DNA of 47,522 nt from CAZWVM01 sp964637705 (GCA_964637705.1 CAZWVM010000004.1:1-47522), one strand, 5' to 3'; shown: positions 26,883 through 36,190, counted from the first letter of the stretch. Made by a program: numbers and translations. The notes: generated from the letters alone by a model not told the origin.

Positions 26883-27880
26883 CCGACCGAGGCCTTGACC
26901 GCTCCCGCGGCGAGCCCCGCGGTCCAGGCGAGCGCGGTCAGGAGGTGGAAGGGATAGGCCGCGAGGAGGATGAGCCGGCGCCGGTCCTCCGCGGGCTCCG
27001 TCGCGGCGAGATATCGCAGTGACTCGGCGTGCAACGCCAGGAACGGAATGAGGCCGAGCGCGGCCACGGGCAGGACCGGGGCGATGGAGGCCGACACGAT
27101 CGCGAGAAGGGCGAGGAGGATCTTCAGACCCGTGCCGCTCCGGCCATAGGTGACGCGCTTGCGGGTGAGGCCGGGAAACCGGGCGTATGACACCAGCACG
27201 CTCTCGGCGTATTTCGCCTGCTGCCGGAAGTAGCCCTCGACCGTGGCCCGGTAGGCGTGAAGGACGCCGTTCTCCGGCAGCCAGCGAGCGGGCCGTCCCG
27301 ATCGCTCACACAGCAGGAACATCAACTCCTCGTCCTCGTTCGTGAAGCAGCACTTCGAGGAACCGGGCAGCCGGTAGGAGGGAAACCCCCCCACGGATTC
27401 GAAGTCGGCGCGGCGGACGCAGAGGTTCGCCGTGATGCAGGATTCGATGAGATCGGGCATGGACCGCTGGTTGAACCTCAGCACCCGGTCCATCACAGCC
27501 TCGAGGAGCCCGGGTTCGGACGTGCCGGAGTAGGGACCGGTCACGGCGATGCAATCGCCCCGTTCGAAGGCTCTTTGGAAGGCCGCGAGCCACGAGGAGG
27601 GGACCTCGCAGTCGGCATCGGTGAAGGCGAGATATTCGCCGACCGCCCGGCGCGCCCCCTCGTTGCGGGCCAGGCCCGGGCCGACGTTGGAGGGAAGCCG
27701 GATCACGGTTGCGCCATCGGACTCCGCGATCGCCGCGGTTCCGTCCGTGGAGCCGTCATCGACGACGAGGATCTCGAGCGCGGACGGCTCCAGGGCCTTG
27801 AGCGATTTCACGCACCGCGCGATGGTCCGCTCCGCGTTCCAGGCCGGCACGATGACGCTGAACGAAGGCGCGGACGTCAC
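26843..27880 (-). CDS. family 2 glycosyltransferase with C-terminal membrane helices
   Basis: 345 residues from a GTG at 27880, preceded by GGGAGG 4 nt upstream; no ATG in frame fits. GT-A motifs: SVIVPAWNAERTIARCVKSL, ILVVDDGSTDGT, NVGPGLARNEGARRA, AFTDADCEVP (D-x-D), and FTNEDEELMFLL (ED acidic pair of the acceptor site). Hydrophobic segments lie at ~250-280 and ~305-330. It is most like enzymes that extend surface polysaccharides or glycolipids. It follows DUF190 by 22 bp and overlaps the radical SAM gene by 40 bp. Confidence 0.88.
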   Translation of the reverse strand: MTSAPSFSVIVPAWNAERTIARCVKSLKALEPSALEILVVDDGSTDGTAAIAESDGATVIRLPSNVGPGLARNEGARRAVGEYLAFTDADCEVPSSWLAAFQRAFERGDCIAVTGPYSGTSEPGLLEAVMDRVLRFNQRSMPDLIESCITANLCVRRADFESVGGFPSYRLPGSSKCCFTNEDEELMFLLCERSGRPARWLPENGVLHAYRATVEGYFRQQAKYAESVLVSYARFPGLTRKRVTYGRSGTGLKILLALLAIVSASIAPVLPVAALGLIPFLALHAESLRYLAATEPAEDRRRLILLAAYPFHLLTALAWTAGLAAGAVKASVGWLAWRKERAISC

Positions 27881-27902
27881 GAAGCCTCCCGTCGTCTCCC
27901 CG

Positions 27903-28262
27903 TCAGGCCAGCCGGTTCCCGGTCGACATGCCCCCGCCCCGGTAGAACCGGATCTCCACCTTCTCCAACGTCGCCATCCCGTCGCGAACCGCCTCATCGA
28001 CGAGCGGCAGGAAGGCTTCGATCTTCTCCTTCGTGTCCACGATCTCAACGACGATCGGGAGGTCGCTGGAGAGTTCGAGGAGGCGGGCGGTGTGGATGTG
28101 GCTCTTCGCGCCAAAACCCTCGAGACCGCGCAGGACCGTCGCGCCCGCCATTCCCCGCTCCTTGGCCGTCTTCACGATCCACTCGTAGAGCGGCAGACCC
28201 TCGTGGCGGTCGTTCTCGCCGATAAAGATCCTCAGGAGGTGACCGTCTCTCGGAAGCATCAT
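27903..28262 (-). CDS. DUF190 PII-like protein
   Basis: 119 residues. Typical DUF190 pattern: LLRIFIGENDRHEGLPLYEW, GMAGATVLRGLEGFG (the T-loop-like region), and VVEIVDTKEKIEAFLPLVDE. DUF190 proteins have a PII-like trimer fold and are very often beside crcB, suggesting sensing or regulation linked to fluoride export. Here the ATG at 28262 lies 1 bp after the end of crcB, so they are a transcriptional unit. Confidence 0.92.
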   Translation of the reverse strand: MMLPRDGHLLRIFIGENDRHEGLPLYEWIVKTAKERGMAGATVLRGLEGFGAKSHIHTARLLELSSDLPIVVEIVDTKEKIEAFLPLVDEAVRDGMATLEKVEIRFYRGGGMSTGNRLA

Positions 28263-28263
28263 C

Positions 28264-28641
28264 TCACATCCCCCTTGCCAGGGCGAATCCGCCCCACGCG
28301 GCGCAGAGACATCCCGCGACCTGGACCATGACGTTCAAGCCTGCGCGCAGCATGTCCGCGCTCCGGGCCAGCTGAAGGGTTTCGAAGGAGAAGGAGGAGA
28401 AGGTGGTGAAACCGCCGAGGATGCCGATGAAGACGAAGAGACGGAACGCCGGAGAGAAGGCCCCCCGGGCCTCCGCGAGCCCGCCGAGCACGCCGATGAC
28501 GAGGCACCCCAGGACGTTGACGCAGAGCGTTCCGTAGGGAAAGGTCGGATAAGAAGAGAGCCGCTGGACGGCGCCCGCGAGAGCGTAGCGTCCGATCGAG
28601 CCGAGAAACCCGCCCGCCCCGACGAGGAGGAGATCCTTCAT
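28264..28641 (-). CDS. crcB: CrcB/Fluc fluoride channel
   Basis: 125 residues, four membrane helices. Signatures: GGFLGSIGRYAL, GTLCVNVLGC with the conserved pore Asn, and GILGGFTTFSSFSFE with the Phe-box residues that line the fluoride pathway. A single-gene CrcB forms an antiparallel homodimer that exports F-. The ATG at 28641 is preceded at 6 nt by TATGAT and lacks an SD, so it looks leaderless; no fluoride riboswitch is seen upstream. First gene of the operon with DUF190, a glycosyltransferase and a radical SAM protein. Confidence 0.95.
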   Translation of the reverse strand: MKDLLLVGAGGFLGSIGRYALAGAVQRLSSYPTFPYGTLCVNVLGCLVIGVLGGLAEARGAFSPAFRLFVFIGILGGFTTFSSFSFETLQLARSADMLRAGLNVMVQVAGCLCAAWGGFALARGM

Positions 28642-28647
28642 GAGGAG

Positions 28648-28676
28648 ATCATAAGGCTGTTTCGGCCCCGAGGCCA
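28648..28676 (-). promoter_or_regulatory. promoter of the crcB operon, leaderless type
   Basis: TATGAT at 28653-28648 ends 6 nt before the ATG at 28641; a weak TGGCCT lies 17 bp upstream (28676-28671). Divergent from the glgB promoter. Confidence 0.45.
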
Positions 28677-28684
28677 CTTCCCCC

Positions 28685-28713
28685 TTTCGCTGCTCCCGGC
28701 GCGGGATTATTCT
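28685..28713 (+). promoter_or_regulatory. promoter of glgB
   Basis: TTTCGC, 17 bp, TATTCT (28708-28713). The leader of about 25 nt includes an AAGGAG 8 nt before the ATG at 28745, so glgB is SD-led. Confidence 0.4.
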
Positions 28714-28744
28714 CTGGGAGGGGAAACCAGCAAGGAGCGACACC

Positions 28745-30655
28745 ATGACCCAGGAAGGCCTTCTCTCGAACTTCGACCGCTACCTCCACCGCGAGGGCAC
28801 GTTCTATCGCTCCTACGAGAAGATGGGCGCGCACCTCATCACGCGGGACGGCGTGGAAGGCACGGCCTTCACCGTCTGGGCTCCGAGCGCCAAGTCCGTT
28901 TCCGTCATCGGCGACTTCAACCACTGGGATCCGAACGCCCATCCCATGCACTTCACGCAGGAGACCGGGACGTGGGAGGTCTTCGTTCCCTGGAAGCTCC
29001 ATGGCGCCCACTACCGCTACCGCATCCAGTCCCGCTTCAACGACTTCTTCACCGAGAAGTCCGACCCCTACGGGTTCCTCTACGAGATGCGCCCGGCGAC
29101 AGCGTCGCGCGTCTGGCACATCGACGGCTACCCGTGGGGAGACTCCGAATGGATGAAGACCCGCCGCTCACGCCACACCCTCAACGCCCCGGTCTCCATC
29201 TACGAGGTCCACCTCGGCTCCTGGATGCGCGTTCCCGAGGAGAACAACCGGTGGATGACCTATGCCGAGATCGCCCCGAAGCTGGCCGAATACGCGAAGA
29301 ACATGGGTTACACCCACGTTGAACTGCTCCCCATCACCGAGCATCCCCTGGACGAGAGCTGGGGCTACCAGGTCGCCGGCTACTTCGCGCCGACGAGCCG
29401 CTTCGGCACGCCCGGCGACTTCATGTACTTCGTGGACGTCCTGCACCGGGCCGGGATCGGGGTCATCCTCGACTGGGTTCCCGCTCATTTTCCCAAGGAC
29501 ACCCACGCCCTCGGCTTCTTCGACGGCACCCACCTCTACGAGCACGCCGACCCCCGCAAGGGCCAGCACCAGGACTGGGGCACCTTCATCTTCAACTACG
29601 GCCGCACCGAGGTCGCCAACTACCTCATCGCCAACGCGCTCTTCTGGCTCGACAAGTACCACATCGACGGTCTGCGCGTCGACGCCGTCGCCTCCATGCT
29701 CTACCTCGACTATTCCCGCAAGCACGGCGAGTGGGTCCCGAACGCCTTCGGCGGCCGCGAGAACCTCGAGGCGATCGCCTTTCTCCAGAGGCTCAACACC
29801 GTCCTCTACGGCGAATACCCCGACATCATGACGATGGCCGAGGAATCGACCTCGTGGCCCCGTGTCTCGCGTCCGACCTACATCGGGGGACTCGGCTTCG
29901 GCTACAAGTGGGACATGGGCTGGATGCACGACATGCTCCAGTACATGAAGAAGGATCCGGTCCACCGCCGCTACCACCAGGACAAGCTCACCTTCCGGGG
30001 CCTCTACATGAACGCCGAGAACTTCGTGCTGGCGCTCTCGCACGACGAGGTCGTCCACGGCAAGGGATCGCTCATCGCGAAGATGCCCGGCGACGAGTGG
30101 CAGAAGCGAGCGAACCTCCGCCTGCTCCTCGGATCGATGTTCGCCCAGACCGGGAAGAAGCTTCTCTTCATGGGCGCCGACATCGGCCAGTACGCCGAGT
30201 GGGATTTCAAGAGAAGCCTCGACTGGCACCTCCTCGAGTGGCCCGGCCACGCCGGCATCAACCGCTGGGTGCAGGACCTGAACGCCTTCTATCGCGACTG
30301 CCCGGCGATGCACCGGTTGGACGCCGATCCCGCGCGCGGTTTCGAGTGGATCGATTGCAACGACTCGGCCCAGAGCATCATCAGCTTCCTCCGGAAGAAC
30401 GAGGACGAGAGCGATCTGGTGCTCGTCGCTTTCAACTTCACGCCCGTGCCCCGGCCCTACTACCGGATCGGCGTGCCCCGGGGAGGCTTCTGGAAGGAAG
30501 TCCTGAACAGCGACGCGGAGATCTACGGCGGGAGCGGGATGGGGAACCTCGGGGGACTGGAGGCCTACCCCGAGGAATTCAACGGGCGTCCCCACTCGGC
30601 CTACGTGACCCTGCCGCCGCTCTCCGTGGTCTTCCTGAGGTGGACGGCGGGCTGA
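28745..30655 (+). CDS. glgB: 1,4-alpha-glucan branching enzyme
   Basis: 636 residues. A CBM48 domain (~35-130, FTVWAPSAKSVSVIGDFNHW) precedes the GH13 catalytic barrel and a C-terminal beta domain. The catalytic triad is Asp313 (GLRVDAVASM), Glu366 (MAEEST) and Asp434 (LSHDEVVHG). The spacing of 53 and 68 residues is identical to that in E. coli GlgB (405, 458, 526). It makes the alpha-1,6 branches of glycogen. The N-terminal N1 domain of E. coli GlgB is missing, so it is the shorter type. No other glycogen gene is in the window; the gene stands alone upstream of the RND pump. Confidence 0.97.
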   Translation: MTQEGLLSNFDRYLHREGTFYRSYEKMGAHLITRDGVEGTAFTVWAPSAKSVSVIGDFNHWDPNAHPMHFTQETGTWEVFVPWKLHGAHYRYRIQSRFNDFFTEKSDPYGFLYEMRPATASRVWHIDGYPWGDSEWMKTRRSRHTLNAPVSIYEVHLGSWMRVPEENNRWMTYAEIAPKLAEYAKNMGYTHVELLPITEHPLDESWGYQVAGYFAPTSRFGTPGDFMYFVDVLHRAGIGVILDWVPAHFPKDTHALGFFDGTHLYEHADPRKGQHQDWGTFIFNYGRTEVANYLIANALFWLDKYHIDGLRVDAVASMLYLDYSRKHGEWVPNAFGGRENLEAIAFLQRLNTVLYGEYPDIMTMAEESTSWPRVSRPTYIGGLGFGYKWDMGWMHDMLQYMKKDPVHRRYHQDKLTFRGLYMNAENFVLALSHDEVVHGKGSLIAKMPGDEWQKRANLRLLLGSMFAQTGKKLLFMGADIGQYAEWDFKRSLDWHLLEWPGHAGINRWVQDLNAFYRDCPAMHRLDADPARGFEWIDCNDSAQSIISFLRKNEDESDLVLVAFNFTPVPRPYYRIGVPRGGFWKEVLNSDAEIYGGSGMGNLGGLEAYPEEFNGRPHSAYVTLPPLSVVFLRWTAG

Positions 30656-30723
30656 GGGCCGAAGCGGCACACGAACGCGCCGCGCCCGGCCAACGCCTCG
30701 CGCCCTCCCGCCGTGCGCCCGGT

Positions 30724-30752
30724 TTGATCCCCCTGCCCGGACCCGATACCAT
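30724..30752 (+). promoter_or_regulatory. promoter of the RND efflux operon, leaderless type
   Basis: TTGATC (30724-30729), exactly 17 bp, TACCAT (30747-30752), then 9 nt to the ATG at 30762. No SD. Confidence 0.5.
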
Positions 30753-30761
30753 GGTGGCGCC

Positions 30762-31997
30762 ATGAAGACGAATCCAGGAGAGGATGGAAAGCCGCCCGCG
30801 CGGCCCCCGAGCCCGCGCCGCGCCGTCATCCTCTTCGCACTCCTCCTGGGCGCGGCGGTGCTCGCCTTCATGGGGTGGAGGAAGTTCTCGGGATCCGGTG
30901 ACGAGGCGAACCGAGGAAATCGCGCGAACGCCCGGGCATCGATCGAATACCCGGTCGAAACGGCGCGAATCTTGAGCCGTTTCCTCGTGTATTCCATGAA
31001 CGCGGTCGGGACGGTCGAGGCCTTTGAAAACGTGCAGGTCACGACGCGCGTGGCCGGCGTCGTGGACCGGGTGCTCTTCGTCGAAGGCGACAGCGTGACG
31101 GTCGGGAAGGTCCTGGCCGAGATCGAGACCGAGCGATACCAGCTGGCGGCCGAGGCGGCCCGCGCGGCGCTCGAGAAGGCCCGGGCCTCCCTGGCCGACG
31201 TGGAGGCGGGACTGGCGCGTCGCGAGGCCGCGGGATCCCGGCTCGTCGCGGGCGAGGAGATCGCGACATGGAGGACGAAGACCCTGACGGCCCGCGCGGA
31301 TGTGAGCCAGGCGCGGGCCGCCCTGGACCAGGCCGAGCTCAACCTCAGGGACGCCTACGTTCGCGCGCCCATGGCGGGCGTCATCCAGACGCGGTCCGTC
31401 AAGACCGGCCAATATGTCCCGACCGGTGCGGTTCTCGCGACACTCGTGCGTCGCGACCCCCTGCTTCTTCGTTTCAGCCTCCCCGGGCGCGACGCCGGCC
31501 GCGTGCAGACCGGCATGACGGCGCACTTCCGCGTCACGGGTTTCGACCGTCCGCTCTCCGCCACGATCACCCTCGTGGCGGACCAGGCCGACGACCAGAC
31601 GAGGCTCGTCGAGATCACGGCCGAGGTCACCGACACCGCGGCTTCGACCCTCCGGCCCGGATCTTTTACCGAGGTGACCGTTCCGGTCGGCGACTCCCGG
31701 CCCGCGCCCGTCGTTCCGCTGACGGCGGTGCGTCCCAGCGAGCACGGATTCATCGCGTATGTCGTCGAGAACGGCAAGGCGAGGCGGCGCATCGTCACCC
31801 TGGGCATGGCGACGATCGACGGCCAGACCGAGATCCTCTCCGGCCTCGAGGAAGGGGAGGACGTGGTCGTCAGGGGCGGGGAGGCCCTTTCCGACGGCGT
31901 CGCGGTCCGCGTCGGGGCGCCGGTCGCGCCTTCGTCGGACCCGGGGACTCGTCCGGAATCGGGCTCCCGTTCTCCGGACGGCTCGCGCTCCCGGTAG
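30762..31997 (+). CDS. RND efflux periplasmic adaptor (membrane fusion protein)
   Basis: 411 residues. An N-terminal membrane anchor (~17-37, AVILFALLLGAAVLAFMGW) is followed by the lipoyl half-motif (VGTVEAFENVQVTTRVAGVV), an alpha-helical hairpin (~115-190, coiled-coil Ala/Glu/Arg pattern), and the second lipoyl half (LNLRDAYVRAPMAGVIQTRS). Beta-barrel and membrane-proximal domains complete it, with the usual VPLTAVRPSEHGFIAYVVE ending. It bridges the inner-membrane RND pump and a TolC-type channel. The pump gene starts 16 bp downstream; the outer-membrane channel must be encoded elsewhere. Confidence 0.95.
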   Translation: MKTNPGEDGKPPARPPSPRRAVILFALLLGAAVLAFMGWRKFSGSGDEANRGNRANARASIEYPVETARILSRFLVYSMNAVGTVEAFENVQVTTRVAGVVDRVLFVEGDSVTVGKVLAEIETERYQLAAEAARAALEKARASLADVEAGLARREAAGSRLVAGEEIATWRTKTLTARADVSQARAALDQAELNLRDAYVRAPMAGVIQTRSVKTGQYVPTGAVLATLVRRDPLLLRFSLPGRDAGRVQTGMTAHFRVTGFDRPLSATITLVADQADDQTRLVEITAEVTDTAASTLRPGSFTEVTVPVGDSRPAPVVPLTAVRPSEHGFIAYVVENGKARRRIVTLGMATIDGQTEILSGLEEGEDVVVRGGEALSDGVAVRVGAPVAPSSDPGTRPESGSRSPDGSRSR

Positions 31998-32013
31998 CGG
32001 TCATTCCCCGCCC

Positions 32014-35000
32014 ATGAAGCTCACGGAGCTCTGCGTTCGGAAGCCCGTCTTTGCCTGGATGCTCATGACCGGGACGATCGTCTTCGGTCTCGTCGCGGTC
32101 ACGCGGATCGGCATCAGCCAGTTCCCCGACGTCGATTTTCCCACGATCAGCGTCAACGTCTCCTGGGCAGGTGCGGCGCCCGAGGTCGTCGAGAACGACG
32201 TCGTCGATCCCCTCGAGGAGGCCCTCTCCCAGGTCGAGGGAGTGAAGTCGCTGACCTCGAGTTCGCGCATGGGTTCCGCGAGCATCACGGTGGAACTCGA
32301 CATGTCGCGCAACGTCGATCTCGCCCTGCAGGATGTCCAGGCCAAGGTCGCGGCCGCGCAGAGGAACCTGCCGCGCGACATCGATCCGCCGACCATCTCG
32401 AAGTCCAATCCCGAGGATCAGCCGATCATGATGCTCACGCTGGCCGGCCCCTATCCCGCGCGGGTCCTCTCCGATTACGTGAAGTACAACCTGAGCGAGC
32501 GGATCCAGTCCCTGCCGGGGGTGGGCGAGATCGTCACGATGGGCGGACTGGAGCGCAACGTCCGGCTCTGGCTGGACATCGACCGCCTGAACGAACGGGA
32601 TTTGACCGTGGACGATGTCGTCTCGGCCCTGGCGCGCGAGAACGTGGAGATGCCGGCGGGAAGGATCGAGACGCGGGGGCGGGAGGTCAACATCCGCGTT
32701 CTGGGTGAGGCCTTCGATCTCGAGACGATCCGCCGGATTGTCGTCAAGGAGGTGGACGACCGGCCGATCTACGTGGGCGACGTCTGCCTGGTGGAGGACG
32801 GGTTCGAGGACATGCGACGGTTCGCGCGGTTCAACGACGTTCCGGCGCAGGCCATCGGCGTCAAGAAACAGCGCGGCTCGAACGCCATCGCCGTGGCGGC
32901 GACCGTCAAGAACGTGCTCGACGAGCTGCGCAAGACCCTGCCCGAGGGCATGAGCATCAATCTCGTCTTCGATTCGACGCAGTTCATCGAGGACTCGGTG
33001 AACGAGATCGAGCTCGAGCTCATCCTTTCCGTGCTCCTCACCGCTCTCGTCTGCCGCCTCTTTCTCGGCTCCTTCGCCTCGACCCTGAACGTCATCCTCG
33101 CCATCCCCATGTCCCTCCTGGGCACGATCGCCGCCATCTATTTCCTCGGCTACACCTTCAACACCTTCACGCTTCTCGCCCTGGCCCTGGCGGTCGGCAT
33201 CGTCGTCGACGATGCGATCATGGTGCTCGAGAATATCTACCGGCACCGTGAGGAAGGGGAGGACCTCGTCACGGCGGCTCTCGAGGGGACGTATGAGATC
33301 GCGCCGCCCGCCCTCGCCGCGACCCTCGCGGTCGTCGCCATTTTCGTGCCCGTCGTCTTCATGAAGGGCGTCATCGGCGCCTTCTTCCTCCAGTTCGGCG
33401 TCACTCTCTGCGTCGCGATCGTCCTTTCCTACGTCGAGGCCATCACGCTGGCACCGGCCCGCTGTTCGCAATTCCTCGTCACCACGCATGACAGCCATTT
33501 CGCCGTGGACCGGTGGATCGACCACGGTTTCGCGGTCCTGGAGAGGGCATACGGCGCGGTTCTTCACCGTGCGCTCAACCGGCCCCGCACGATCCTCGCC
33601 CTGGCCGCCCTCCTTTTCGCGGCCTCGCTGGGCGTCTTCTACCTCATGAAGGCCGAGTTCGTGCCATCGCAGGATCTCTCGCGCCTCGCGATCCGCCTCC
33701 AGACCGCCGTGGGATCGGACATCTCCGAGACGGACACGCTCGTGCGGCGCGCCTCGGCCATCGTCTCGGCGCGGCCCGAGGTCTCACAGGTCTTCTACTG
33801 GATCGGAGGCGGCTCGGTGAACTCGGGGCAGATGTTCGTGACGCTCGTGCCCCCCGGTGAACGGCGGCTCGACCAGGCCGCGATCTCGGCGGCGCTGAGG
33901 CGCGAGCTCAATGCCGTCCCGGGACTCAGGGCCGTCATCCAGGACCTCTCCCAGCAGGGCTTCACGGCCCAGCGCGGGTTCCCGGTCCAGTTCTCCGTGC
34001 GCGGCTCGGATTGGGACGCGCTCGTCGCGCGCAGCCGGGAGATCATGGACCGGCTGGCGTCGAGCGGGCTCGTGACCGATCTCGACTCCGACTATCGCCT
34101 CGGGATGCCGGAACTCCGCGTGGAGCCCGACCGGGCGGCCGCGTCGGACCTCGGCGTCTCCCTCGACGACGTCGGCACCACGCTCAACGTGATGTTCGGC
34201 GGCGTGAAAGTCGGCAAGTTCTCCAGCGACGGCCGGCGGATCGACATGAGGCTGAAGCTGTTGGCGGATCAGAGGTCGCGGCCCGAGGACCTGGGGCGGT
34301 TGCGCGTGAAGACCCGGGGCGGAGCCCTCGTCCCCCTTTCCTCGCTCGTCTCGACCCGCCAGGTGCCGGCTTTGCAGGCCATCACCCGCATGGACCGCGA
34401 GCGCGCGATCACGGTGAACGCCAACGTCGCCCCCGGCCATTCGCAGGACGAGGCGATCCGGTTTGTCGAAGGACTCGCGAGGGACCTGCCGGTCGGCGAG
34501 CGGATCGTACTGGGCGGAGCAAGCGTGGCCTTCCGCGAGTCGATGCAGAGCCTCCTCTTCGCCCTGCTCCTCGGCGTGGCCATCGCCTACATGATCCTCG
34601 CCTCCCAGTTCAACTCATACAAGGACCCCGCCACCATCATTACCATCCTTCCGCTCTCGGTCGCCGGCGCGGCCTTCGGGCTTCTCCTCTTCGGCCAGAC
34701 ACTCAACGTCTTCTCGATGATCGGGCTGCTTCTCCTCATGGGCATCGTCAAGAAGAACTCCATCATCCTCGTGGATTACGCGAACAACTTCCGCCGGGAG
34801 GGCCTGGGCGCGCGGGCGGCGATGGAGAAGGCGGGGCCGATCCGCCTGCGGCCGATCCTCATGACCGCCACGGCGACCCTCATGGCGGCGGTTCCTCCCG
34901 CCCTCGGGCTGGGGCCAGGCGCGGAGATCCGGATGCCGATGGCCATCGGCATCATCGGGGGACTCGTGGTCTCCACCGCGCTCTCCCTCGTCGTGGTTCC

Positions 35001-35058
35001 CTCCTTCTACATCGTGGCGGATCGTTGGTTCAGAAGAGGTAATTCCTCACGGGGCTGA
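32014..35058 (+). CDS. RND efflux pump, AcrB/HAE1-type inner-membrane transporter
   Basis: 1014 residues from the ATG at 32014, the usual RND length. TM1 (KPVFAWMLMTGTIVFGLVAV), the porter domain start SQFPDVDFPTISVNVSW, and the TM4 proton-relay segment ALAVGIVVDDAIMVLENIYR (two adjacent Asp) are all intact. So are TM5 with LAATLAVVAIFVPVVFMKG and the C-terminal TM10-11 with GLLLLMGIVKKNSIILVDYA, including the conserved Lys. Twelve membrane helices and two large periplasmic loops are visible. It is a proton-driven drug or lipophile exporter; heavy-metal RND (CusA) signatures are not seen. The substrate is unknown. Confidence 0.96.
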   Translation: MKLTELCVRKPVFAWMLMTGTIVFGLVAVTRIGISQFPDVDFPTISVNVSWAGAAPEVVENDVVDPLEEALSQVEGVKSLTSSSRMGSASITVELDMSRNVDLALQDVQAKVAAAQRNLPRDIDPPTISKSNPEDQPIMMLTLAGPYPARVLSDYVKYNLSERIQSLPGVGEIVTMGGLERNVRLWLDIDRLNERDLTVDDVVSALARENVEMPAGRIETRGREVNIRVLGEAFDLETIRRIVVKEVDDRPIYVGDVCLVEDGFEDMRRFARFNDVPAQAIGVKKQRGSNAIAVAATVKNVLDELRKTLPEGMSINLVFDSTQFIEDSVNEIELELILSVLLTALVCRLFLGSFASTLNVILAIPMSLLGTIAAIYFLGYTFNTFTLLALALAVGIVVDDAIMVLENIYRHREEGEDLVTAALEGTYEIAPPALAATLAVVAIFVPVVFMKGVIGAFFLQFGVTLCVAIVLSYVEAITLAPARCSQFLVTTHDSHFAVDRWIDHGFAVLERAYGAVLHRALNRPRTILALAALLFAASLGVFYLMKAEFVPSQDLSRLAIRLQTAVGSDISETDTLVRRASAIVSARPEVSQVFYWIGGGSVNSGQMFVTLVPPGERRLDQAAISAALRRELNAVPGLRAVIQDLSQQGFTAQRGFPVQFSVRGSDWDALVARSREIMDRLASSGLVTDLDSDYRLGMPELRVEPDRAAASDLGVSLDDVGTTLNVMFGGVKVGKFSSDGRRIDMRLKLLADQRSRPEDLGRLRVKTRGGALVPLSSLVSTRQVPALQAITRMDRERAITVNANVAPGHSQDEAIRFVEGLARDLPVGERIVLGGASVAFRESMQSLLFALLLGVAIAYMILASQFNSYKDPATIITILPLSVAGAAFGLLLFGQTLNVFSMIGLLLLMGIVKKNSIILVDYANNFRREGLGARAAMEKAGPIRLRPILMTATATLMAAVPPALGLGPGAEIRMPMAIGIIGGLVVSTALSLVVVPSFYIVADRWFRRGNSSRG

Positions 35059-35074
35059 CGAGGACCCTGCTCTT

Positions 35075-36145
35075 TCAGTCGGAGAGGCGCCACTCGTCCT
35101 TGACGAGGAACCGGCCGTCGGGGCCCGCCGCCATCGCGCGCGCCAGGACCGTGTCGCCGTCCACGGCCAGGAAGAGCACCATGTTCCCCTCCCCGTGATA
35201 GGCCGCGGCCGCCGTGTTCACTTGCCAGACGCCGCCCGCCTCCATCGGGAAACCGTCGGGGCTGTTGGCGAGCGCGGAAGACGGATCGAGAACCCTCATC
35301 CGGTAGTAGGCGTGCGTGTGGCCGACGAGAAGCGCCCTCACGCGGCTCCGGTTCTTCACGAGCATCCGCCAGAACGCGTCCCGCAGGCGCCGGTCCGCGT
35401 CGAAGGAGTCGCCGTAGTGCCGGTGGCGCGGGAAGGCCGGCTCGTGCAGGGCGACGAAGATGTGCGCGATGTTCCGGGGCGCGCTCTCGATGGCGCGACG
35501 GACCCAGGCGATCCCGGCCTCGCTGAGCACTCCGTTCGCCCCGAGCCGCGTGTAGGCGTCGGCGACGATGATCCGCACGTTCCGGAAATCATGGACGTAA
35601 TTGCAGCCGGTGTCGTTGAGGCGCCTTGCGCCGCGGAGGATCGGCACCTCGCGGTCCACGATGTACCGGTAACTGCTTCCGCTGTGGTCGAACTCGTGGT
35701 TGCCGATGACCGGCAGGAGCACCGGGCTCTCCGTCGCGGTCCGGAATTCGTCGCGATAGGTCGCGTATCGTTCCTCGGCCGCCTGGAAGTCGCCCACGAC
35801 CAGGAGAATCTCCGGTGACGGGGCGCCGGAGGCCGCGCGATCCCGGATCTCCCTCAGTTCGCTCCGCCAGTCCGCGTCGCCCGATTGCAGGTCGGAGACG
35901 ACGGCGATGGAGAAGGCGCCGGGCAGGGGTGGCGTCACGGAGACCACGGTCACGACCGGGGCCGTTTCGAGCGCGGGCGGCGGCGGAACCGGGGCGGGCG
36001 CGGGAGCCGCGACCGGCGCTATCGCCGGCGCCGGAGCCGGTGCGGGCGGCGTCGAACGCGCGCAGGCTGTCGCCAGGACCGCGCTGATGAAGAGGCGGGG
36101 GAGAAGAAGGCGCGAACGGCTGACACCGAAGGAAGGTATGACCAT
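35075..36145 (-). CDS. calcineurin-like metallophosphoesterase lipoprotein
   Basis: 356 residues from the ATG at 36145, giving a signal ending in a lipobox-like LATAC. A ~45-residue Ala/Pro linker follows. The phosphoesterase domain then carries the metal motifs VVSDLQ (degenerate D-x-H start, with Gln in place of His), VVGDFQ (GDxx), VIGNHEFDH (GNHE), FVALHEPAF and LVGHTHAYY (GHxH). Because the first His is replaced, one metal ligand may differ, though four of five motifs are normal. It should act at the cell surface or periplasm on phosphoesters. It starts 45 bp after modC and may be the last gene of the molybdate operon, but no link to molybdenum is evident. It converges on the RND pump gene with a 16-bp gap. 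Confidence 0.85.
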   Translation of the reverse strand: MVIPSFGVSRSRLLLPRLFISAVLATACARSTPPAPAPAPAIAPVAAPAPAPVPPPPALETAPVVTVVSVTPPLPGAFSIAVVSDLQSGDADWRSELREIRDRAASGAPSPEILLVVGDFQAAEERYATYRDEFRTATESPVLLPVIGNHEFDHSGSSYRYIVDREVPILRGARRLNDTGCNYVHDFRNVRIIVADAYTRLGANGVLSEAGIAWVRRAIESAPRNIAHIFVALHEPAFPRHRHYGDSFDADRRLRDAFWRMLVKNRSRVRALLVGHTHAYYRMRVLDPSSALANSPDGFPMEAGGVWQVNTAAAAYHGEGNMVLFLAVDGDTVLARAMAAGPDGRFLVKDEWRLSD

Positions 36146-36190
36146 GCCGATTATCGTAAGCCCGGCGGGACCCGCGGGCAAGAACGACCC

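Noticed and set aside
28642..28744. Fluoride riboswitch in front of crcB
   Set aside because: A GGTCATGGTGTCGC stretch on the minus strand vaguely resembles the motif start, but the conserved pseudoknot and CTGATGACTCCT-type end are missing, and the -10 lies 6 nt before the ATG, leaving no leader.
30762..35058. Complete tripartite efflux operon
   Set aside because: No TolC-like outer-membrane channel gene is adjacent; the next gene is on the opposite strand and is a phosphoesterase.
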